Shown here in pieces: positions 14,426-19,209 of a stretch of 19,209 bases of DNA. The stretch spans positions 1 to 19,209 of the forward strand of contig JBCCEV010000080.1 in the NCBI GenBank assembly GCA_039030125.1, in the 5' to 3' direction. The stretch's first letter is position 1. Each line of letters starts with the position of its first letter. The position numbers and the translations under genes were made by a program. The notes beneath the pieces are model-generated. The model saw nothing but the letters and a program-made list of their open reading frames with translations, had not been told where the DNA came from and did not search any database. This DNA is from JBCCEV01 sp039030125. Its GTDB lineage: Bacteria > Pseudomonadota > Gammaproteobacteria > Ga0077536.

Positions 14426-14965
14426 GACGGGCCAAAGATCAGCACGCAAAGCGCGCGCTAAGCTTACACCGTCGACGGCCAGGTCGTAGAGCTGCCACAC
14501 GCCGCCGTTATTTACCAAGCGAAACTGAACGGCGAACTTCTTCCCACCGTCTGTCTCCAAGGTGCCATCCACGCGGGCACTGCGCCCGGTGTTGTGGGTG
14601 CATTCTTTGAGCTCAACGTTGACCTCTGATCCTCTCGCCAGCAAGCTCGCATAAAGGCGTACCACATGCGCGCGTAGTGTATTGACTAAAACAAGTTGCT
14701 CGGCCGTGCGAAATTGATTCCACCGCGCACCAGCGACCCACCGGGTGATACTGTCAAAGTCCAGATGAGGTGAGATCTCACGCTCGAAAAGCGCCCTCAG
14801 ATATTCCGGATCGTGGGGCTTGCCTGCAGGGTGTTCGATTTTTGTTTGGCCGATGACCTTCTCGACAATCGCCCTGACGAGTTCGGCGGGCCCGGAAACC
14901 GCGGCGGGCGCACTATGAGCAAATAGGGCAATGCCGAGCAGTATTAAGAAATGAGGTGCTTTCAC
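14372..14965 (-). CDS. MlaC/Ttg2D-family periplasmic phospholipid-binding protein
   Basis: 197 residues. A signal peptide (about 1-22, FLILLGIALFAHSAPAA) precedes the MlaC fold: ELVRAIVEKVI, then YLRALFEREISPHLDFDSIT with W/R-rich following helices, a Y.SLL helix, and a beta-rich end (KKFAVQFRLVNNGGVWQLYD, VDGVSLARALR). MlaC proteins carry phospholipids between the outer-membrane MlaA complex and the MlaFEDB transporter; the other mla genes are not here. This member may instead work with the RND exporter further right. Its ATG overlaps the preceding cytochrome gene's TGA (ATGA), so they form an operon, probably under the FNR box at 16164. Confidence 0.83.
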   Translation of the reverse strand: MKAPHFLILLGIALFAHSAPAAVSGPAELVRAIVEKVIGQTKIEHPAGKPHDPEYLRALFEREISPHLDFDSITRWVAGARWNQFRTAEQLVLVNTLRAHVVRLYASLLARGSEVNVELKECTHNTGRSARVDGTLETDGGKKFAVQFRLVNNGGVWQLYDLAVDGVSLARALRADLWPVLRESGIEGLKDYLGARD

Positions 14966-16107
14966 CGCGCCAACCCGACCTTTTGCCTTAATGCAACCAT
15001 GTCAATAAATGGGTTTGAGGGATCGTGATCGGCCAGATGATCATCTGGCACATATCCGTATTCCTGCAGGAGTGCGAACGCGCGACGCGCGTAGGGTCCT
15101 CGCGGTTCTGCCTCGATACACGCAACCAGTTGCATTTCCATTTCTGGCACCGTCGGGTCCGGCTGTGCCGTGCGCAGTGTAATGATTGCGAGCTGATAGT
15201 ATATTTTTGCCTGCACCGCCGGGGCGGCGTCTTTATGCTTGCGCAAGTAATCGCGAAAGATGCGTGCGGCAAGGAAGTCCTCCACCGCCCGCAACCAGCT
15301 CCCCGGCACGAGCGTCGAAGTAGTCGCTTCTTCGAATAGCTGTTGGGCTAAATTCAGGTCGTCGAGCCCGGTGGTAAAAAGCACTTCGTTGCGATCTAAA
15401 GCGCCCAACCAATGCTCGATCCGGTTATCGAGAAAGTAAGGCAAGTCGCGTTTGCGGTACTCGATGAGAAACTCACGCGGTCGCGTCAGTGACTCATAAA
15501 CCGACAGCGAGATGCGCAGGTAATCGACCAGCGAGCCCTGCAGATCCGCATCAACCGCACCGGTCCACGGGGCCATCAGGTTCTTCTCCATATCGCTGAG
15601 CGCGGCGTCGAACTGCCGGGTAGCGACATAAAGCCTGGCACGCGGCCAGGCTGGAATTTCATCGACCTTCATGCGCGCCATCAAGCGTTGACCAAAACTG
15701 TCCTCCGAGCGCGCCGGATAGCGTGAATGGCAGCTTACGCAATGCTCAGTGAGTTGCAGCATCGAATAATGCGCGTGCTGCGGCCAACCCCGTTTAAAGG
15801 CATGCGCGGTATGTTCGACCATCAAATCGAAAGACTTCGCGTGTAGCTCAAAGTCGCGTTCATGGCCCCTGGCGTGGTTGACCAGATCCTCAGAGGCCGA
15901 TTGAAGAATATGCAAATGCGAATCAATAAGATCGCGATCTTCATCGTCAATATCTGCGGAGTATTGAGCGCTTAGAGGTAACAGATAGGCCAGCGCGTCA
16001 AAAACATCGCGCATAGTCAGCGCGGGACTCGCGGTCGTCGGCAAAGAGAAAACGAATGGCAGAACGCCCAGTGCAATCGAATTAAGAAAACGGGTGCGAC
16101 CTGTCAT
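14962..16107 (-). CDS. Periplasmic haem protein: cytochrome c'-like domain plus helical domain
   Basis: 381 residues with a signal peptide (about 1-27). Residues ~30-130 form helices ending in EHCVSCHSRYPAR (haem at 123-127). A haem motif at the end of a four-helix bundle followed by CH-x2-Y is the arrangement of cytochrome c'/c556. Residues ~150-370 are helical and repeat-like (ARLYVATRQFDAALSDME, KIYYQLAIITLRTA), possibly TPR-type, with no further CxxCH. Function unknown; a periplasmic electron or gas-ligand haem protein is likely. The ATG at 16107 has GGTGAG upstream. An FNR-like box lies 57 bases upstream, and it is coupled to the MlaC-like gene downstream. Confidence 0.75.
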   Translation of the reverse strand: MTGRTRFLNSIALGVLPFVFSLPTTASPALTMRDVFDALAYLLPLSAQYSADIDDEDRDLIDSHLHILQSASEDLVNHARGHERDFELHAKSFDLMVEHTAHAFKRGWPQHAHYSMLQLTEHCVSCHSRYPARSEDSFGQRLMARMKVDEIPAWPRARLYVATRQFDAALSDMEKNLMAPWTGAVDADLQGSLVDYLRISLSVYESLTRPREFLIEYRKRDLPYFLDNRIEHWLGALDRNEVLFTTGLDDLNLAQQLFEEATTSTLVPGSWLRAVEDFLAARIFRDYLRKHKDAAPAVQAKIYYQLAIITLRTAQPDPTVPEMEMQLVACIEAEPRGPYARRAFALLQEYGYVPDDHLADHDPSNPFIDMVALRQKVGLAR

Positions 16108-16163
16108 AACTACTCACCACCACAAACCAGACTTCGAGTCTACGTAGGGTATGCGGATCTCGT

Positions 16164-16177
16164 TTGAGGCAGATCAA
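16164..16177 (-). promoter_or_regulatory. FNR-like box for the cytochrome c'-like gene
   Basis: TTGAG-GCAG-ATCAA matches the FNR consensus at nine of ten positions (G for the last T of the first half). The centre, 16170.5, is about 41 bases upstream of a start near 16129-16130 set by a -10-like TAGACT on the minus strand (16142-16137). It is too far from the plus-strand cytochrome at 16364 to activate it in the usual way. Confidence 0.62.
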
Positions 16178-16363
16178 TTTATGCGTCTATTTAAATTCCC
16201 TTAAGCGCACAGCAGAGCCGTTGGGCCCCATGGCAGTCCGACAAAAACCGTCAAGCCGGATATAAGGGATTACCGAGGGGGCTTAGGGAGATCCGCACAT
16301 TGGGCTCTAGCACGCCAACAACTACGCTGACTTTAGTAAACGCGGTAGGCCAGGGTGTGAAAT

Positions 16364-16750
16364 ATGCGACTCAAAATAGTTTTGATCATGGTTACCTTAC
16401 TGAACGTTGGTCATGTTTTCGCGGCCAACAAATCCGGAGCACAAATGTACGAGGATTATTGCGCGGTTTGCCACGGGGAAAATGGCGATGGCAACGGCAA
16501 AATGGCATCCGCGTTGACGTCTCCCGCCACGAATCTCACCAAGCTCAGCGCCAACAATGGCGGCCAGTTTCCCAAGCGCAGGGTGCGCTCAACAATCGAC
16601 GGGCGCGCAATGCCTTTGGCGCACGGCATTCGCGAGATGCCGGTCTGGGGCCGCATTTGGCGGCGTCACGGTGAAGCTCTGAACGAAGCAGAAATGAAAG
16701 CGGTAGTGATTAACCTACTCATTTACTTGGAGAGCATTCAACAAGAATAA
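16364..16750 (+). CDS. Small monohaem cytochrome c
   Basis: 128 residues. A signal peptide (about 1-20, IVLIMVTLLNVGHVFA) is followed by a class I cytochrome c domain: YEDYCAVCHGENGDGNGKMA (haem at 33-37), a variable loop, and GIREMPVWGRIW supplying a Met ligand. A C-terminal helix (EMKAVVINLLIYLESIQ) closes the fold. It should be a periplasmic electron carrier; the partner is unknown. It stands alone on the plus strand, divergent from the cytochrome c'-like gene across 256 bases. The Shine-Dalgarno sequence is weak (AGGG about ten bases upstream). Confidence 0.88.
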   Translation: MRLKIVLIMVTLLNVGHVFAANKSGAQMYEDYCAVCHGENGDGNGKMASALTSPATNLTKLSANNGGQFPKRRVRSTIDGRAMPLAHGIREMPVWGRIWRRHGEALNEAEMKAVVINLLIYLESIQQE

Positions 16751-17111
16751 CCGGGCGGGTGCTCACCCTACCCCACCGAAGGGGCGCGACATCGACGTGG
16801 CGCAAACCCGCGCATCGAAATACGGCGGCACCTCTAAGCGCCACTCGAGTCCACACGATGTTGATGCTGTTAAGTGCCCTCGAAAATGGGATTTAAATCT
16901 AATGAGACAAGCAGCAGCGCTGCCTGTTAATGACAAAGTGCCCACTGACTTTGCCGCCGCCGTAAAATCGACGACCTACAGCCCGCGCAGGGTAGTTGGT
17001 TTGACGGGCATAGTGCCAAAACCGAACAGGCTAGTTCTCCAATCTTAGCGCCAGCGGGGTCCTCGTGAATGTATTTGCCGATCAACCCCAACCAGCGCTT
17101 GGGCAAGCGCT
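16751..17111. other. Gene-poor stretch between cytochrome c and the RND gene
   Basis: About 360 bases with no recognisable protein homology. Just after the cytochrome stop is a weak hairpin pair (GGGTG/CACCC, and CCCC/GGGG around ACCGAA) without a T-tract. A plus-strand open frame of 83 codons (16797-17048) is arginine/serine-rich with no start signal. A minus-strand frame begins at 17115 (separate entry). I see no RNA gene or repeat here. Confidence 0.4.
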
Positions 17112-17115
17112 TCAT
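16927..17115 (-). CDS. Small ORF after the RND exporter, possibly a truncated gene
   Basis: 62 codons starting MKRLPKRWLGLIGKYIHEDP. The ATG at 17115 overlaps the RND gene's TGA in ATGA and has a fair Shine-Dalgarno sequence (GGGAG) inside the RND gene, which argues for a real translation start. The latter half (CPSNQLPCAGCRSSILRRRQ) looks non-native: Cys/Arg-rich with no signal peptide. It may be the start of a gene whose remainder has been lost, or a chance overlap. No family recognised. Confidence 0.3.
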   Translation of the reverse strand: MKRLPKRWLGLIGKYIHEDPAGAKIGELACSVLALCPSNQLPCAGCRSSILRRRQSQWALCH

Positions 17116-19209
17116 GCGCTCTCCCGCAACTGCTGCGTCGCGGTTTGCCGATCGTCTCTGCGCTCCAACAACATGAGAAGTGGCGGCAACACAAAAAAAT
17201 CAATCACCAAGGCATAACTCAGCGTGATCGCCATCAAGGTTCCAGTCCGCACGGAGGGGCTGAAGTGCGAGGCACCCAACACGGCGAATCCACCGACCAG
17301 CACGATGGTGGTTACCACCAACGCAAGGCCGACCGTGCGAAACGCGTAACGCAGCGCCTCGTCAACTGCCTGCCCTTCGTACAAACGGGCATGACGGTAC
17401 TTGCTCATGAAATGCACCGTATCGTCGACGACGATCCCAAGACTCATGCACATGACGACCGACGCTGACATATCAATCGCCCCGATAAATATTCCCCAGG
17501 TGCCGTACGCCAGCGTTGCGGGCGCCAGATTCGTCAATATGCTCAACAGCCCCAATCGCAACGAGCGCAATGCGATGAAGAGTAATAGCGCGATCCCCAT
17601 GATCCCAAGCAATACGCCCTTAAGGAGATCGCGGATATTGCGATGGTTGATGTGCGCAAAAACCATATCCACGCCAGTCGCCTCGCTAGGCAGGATGTGC
17701 GGGGCGTGTTCGTCCAACCAAGCCTGGGCGCGCAGATCAAAGGCGATCAGTGCTTCGGAGTTGTTTGGGCTAACCAACGCCACAAGCTGCGTTGCCGACC
17801 GATCAACATTAATGGTGTCTTCTAGACCTTGACCCAACGGCAATGACATCTCGTAGAGCAAGAGATATTGCGCGGCCAGCTCGCGTCGCTTAGGGACCAC
17901 GCGCTCGGCCCTATTGTCGCCGTGCAGGTTCATATTGAGCCGCGCCAACAAATCGGTCAGTGAACCCACAAAACTCACTTCGGGTTGTTCCCGCAGCCAA
18001 GCGGTGAAATCACGAAGCTCTGCGAGATAGGCTGGATCGTCGATGCCGTGCTCTACGCCGGAATCCACCACATAGCGCAGTGCATGCAAACCGCCGAAAT
18101 GTTCCGCCAAGGCGTTCGAAGCCCGACGAATTTCGAAACTCTCGTCGAAGTAGCCATTCCAATCCTCGGTCAGTTCGTTGCGCGGAATAAAACTCGCAAT
18201 GGCAATCGATAAACCCCCGACGGTCAGTAACAGAACCCGGCGGTTTACGATGATCCAGGCGCCCATCGCCGCGATTTTGTCGCTAAACGCGCTAGCGCTC
18301 TGCACCTTTGGTTCCGGAAACCACAACAACAATGCCGGCAACAAAGTCATCGAAAGAAACCACGCGAGCCCAACCCCCATGGCAACCATATTCCCGAGGT
18401 CGTGGTAGGGCGGCGAATCACTGAAGTTCAACATCATCACGCCGAGCGCGGTGGTTACGCTGGTGAGTGCGACCGGCATGAGATTGACGCGTAGAGCCCC
18501 CAACACCGCGTGCTGTTTTTGTTTGCCTTGGACAATCTCATGATAGTAGCTGCTGAGGATGTGAACACTGTCGGCAACCGCAATGGTCATCACAATGCTG
18601 GGCACGAATCCGGATACCGCCTCCAACGTTTGCCCGAACCAGCCGTAGATACCCATGGTGCCGGTGATCGAAAGCGTCACAATCACCAACGTTGCAGCGG
18701 TGCCCAACCCGTGGCGCAGCAGGAAAACCAGCCCGCCAAGGATGACCAGGTAGCTAAAGATCACGAGCTCTCGCACGTCACGCTTGACCGCTAAACCAAG
18801 ATCGACGTCGGCGGCCACCGTGCCGCCGACGAAAATTTCGACATCTGATCGCGATCCGCGGATTGGATTAAGCCAGTCAAGCACCCAGGACATAACCTCA
18901 TCATTAGCGTCCAACTTATCTGCCGGTAAGCTCAAGCGAATTTCGATCTGCAGCGCCGCCCCATTAGCCGATGCAAAGGAGCCAACGATGTCCGGTTCTG
19001 AGGTCGCCAACGCCCGGATCAAGGTCAGGCGTTCTCGATTCAGATTAGACCGGCCGACAAGCTCTTCGACGATCAAATCATCATCTTGCGCCCAGGTATG
19101 CTGATAGTTCGCAAGCGATGAGACCCGGCGCGAATACGGGACCTGCCAGGCACGCTCGGTCAACTCGGCGAGTAGCGTTAGGGTTTCGACATCAAATGCG
19201 TCACCGTTG
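17112..19209 (-). CDS. RND/MMPL-superfamily exporter, 5' end outside the window
   Basis: The frame is open to the right edge (NGDAFDVETLTLLAELTERAWQVPYSRRVSSL) and the N-terminal helix is missing, so about 698 residues of a larger protein are visible. It has a first periplasmic domain, a helix block (LVIFSYLVILGGLVFLL ... VADSVHILSSYYHE), a second periplasmic domain (~330-500), and a second helix block (GVLLGIMGIALLLFIAL ... LGIVVDDTVHFMSKYRH). The repeated D-S/T-V-H-x-L/M-S helices mark the 'predicted exporter of the RND superfamily' group (COG1033 type), related to lipid and hopanoid exporters. Substrate unknown; an MlaC-like gene lies nearby, which hints at lipids. A TTG at 19163 is not the real start. 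Confidence 0.88.
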   Translation of the reverse strand, partial: NGDAFDVETLTLLAELTERAWQVPYSRRVSSLANYQHTWAQDDDLIVEELVGRSNLNRERLTLIRALATSEPDIVGSFASANGAALQIEIRLSLPADKLDANDEVMSWVLDWLNPIRGSRSDVEIFVGGTVAADVDLGLAVKRDVRELVIFSYLVILGGLVFLLRHGLGTAATLVIVTLSITGTMGIYGWFGQTLEAVSGFVPSIVMTIAVADSVHILSSYYHEIVQGKQKQHAVLGALRVNLMPVALTSVTTALGVMMLNFSDSPPYHDLGNMVAMGVGLAWFLSMTLLPALLLWFPEPKVQSASAFSDKIAAMGAWIIVNRRVLLLTVGGLSIAIASFIPRNELTEDWNGYFDESFEIRRASNALAEHFGGLHALRYVVDSGVEHGIDDPAYLAELRDFTAWLREQPEVSFVGSLTDLLARLNMNLHGDNRAERVVPKRRELAAQYLLLYEMSLPLGQGLEDTINVDRSATQLVALVSPNNSEALIAFDLRAQAWLDEHAPHILPSEATGVDMVFAHINHRNIRDLLKGVLLGIMGIALLLFIALRSLRLGLLSILTNLAPATLAYGTWGIFIGAIDMSASVVMCMSLGIVVDDTVHFMSKYRHARLYEGQAVDEALRYAFRTVGLALVVTTIVLVGGFAVLGASHFSPSVRTGTLMAITLSYALVIDFFVLPPLLMLLERRDDRQTATQQLRESA

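Noticed and set aside
16140..16147. CTACGTAG as a FixJ-type site upstream of the cytochrome c'-like gene
   Set aside because: A short palindrome overlapping the inferred -10; one near match is not enough evidence.
16797..17048. Plus-strand 83-codon ORF in the gene-poor stretch
   Set aside because: No ribosome site, no recognisable domain and biased composition; likely chance.
1..19209. CRISPR arrays, tRNA/rRNA genes, transposases, integrases or phage genes
   Set aside because: No regular direct repeats, RNA-gene landmarks or mobile-element proteins were seen on either strand.

Overview
The window looks like a chromosomal segment of a microaerophilic or facultatively anaerobic proteobacterium, most likely a gammaproteobacterium. 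The basis is family-level only: an FNR with all four cluster cysteines, a FixLJ pair, a ccoNOQP cbb3 oxidase, DksA/TraR and MlaC family proteins, and a phosphofructokinase fragment that looks like the pyrophosphate-dependent type. No rRNA, tRNA, CRISPR array, integrase or insertion sequence was seen. The gene order and odd length would suit a metagenomic contig, and the left end shows a suspicious junction.

Layout. (1) 1-389: the C-terminal part of a phosphofructokinase (minus) abuts the C-terminal tail of a sensor kinase (plus) at about base 150, so both genes are broken there. (2) 392-3845: a hybrid histidine kinase (minus) diverges from a REC-Hpt protein and a single-domain response regulator (plus); together they have the parts of a phosphorelay. 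(3) 3842-6558, all minus: a CBS-pair protein, a cytochrome c lipoprotein, FNR, a second CBS-pair protein and a DksA/TraR-type zinc-finger protein. (4) 6753-7733, plus: a small heat-shock protein interrupted by an in-frame TAA, a terminator, and a universal stress protein. (5) 7739-11451, minus: a YIP1-family membrane protein followed by ccoN-ccoO-ccoQ-ccoP, with the small ccoQ located by reading the sequence. (6) 11636-14425, plus: fixL, fixJ and an exoD-like gene with two homopolymer frameshifts. (7) 14372-19209: a cytochrome c'-like haem protein and an MlaC-like protein (minus), a small monohaem cytochrome c (plus), a roughly 360-base poor region, and the large C-terminal part of an RND/MMPL exporter (minus) running off the right end.

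How it fits together. The main theme is low-oxygen adaptation. FixL keeps the haem-pocket residues of rhizobial FixL, FixJ is its partner, and FNR carries the 4Fe-4S cysteines plus the E-x2-S-R recognition residues. Four FNR-type boxes (TTGAT-N4-ATCAA; two perfect, two with nine of ten positions) sit in front of the cytochrome c lipoprotein, the first CBS gene, hsp20 and the cytochrome c'-like gene. At each one a -10-like hexamer can be placed so that the box is centred about 41.5 bases upstream of the start of transcription. The cco operon has no such box; it lies divergent from fixLJ, with an imperfect inverted repeat between them. The inferred model is FixLJ and FNR as two oxygen-sensing layers over terminal oxidase, cytochromes and stress/dormancy proteins. 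This wiring is inference from sequence, not shown.
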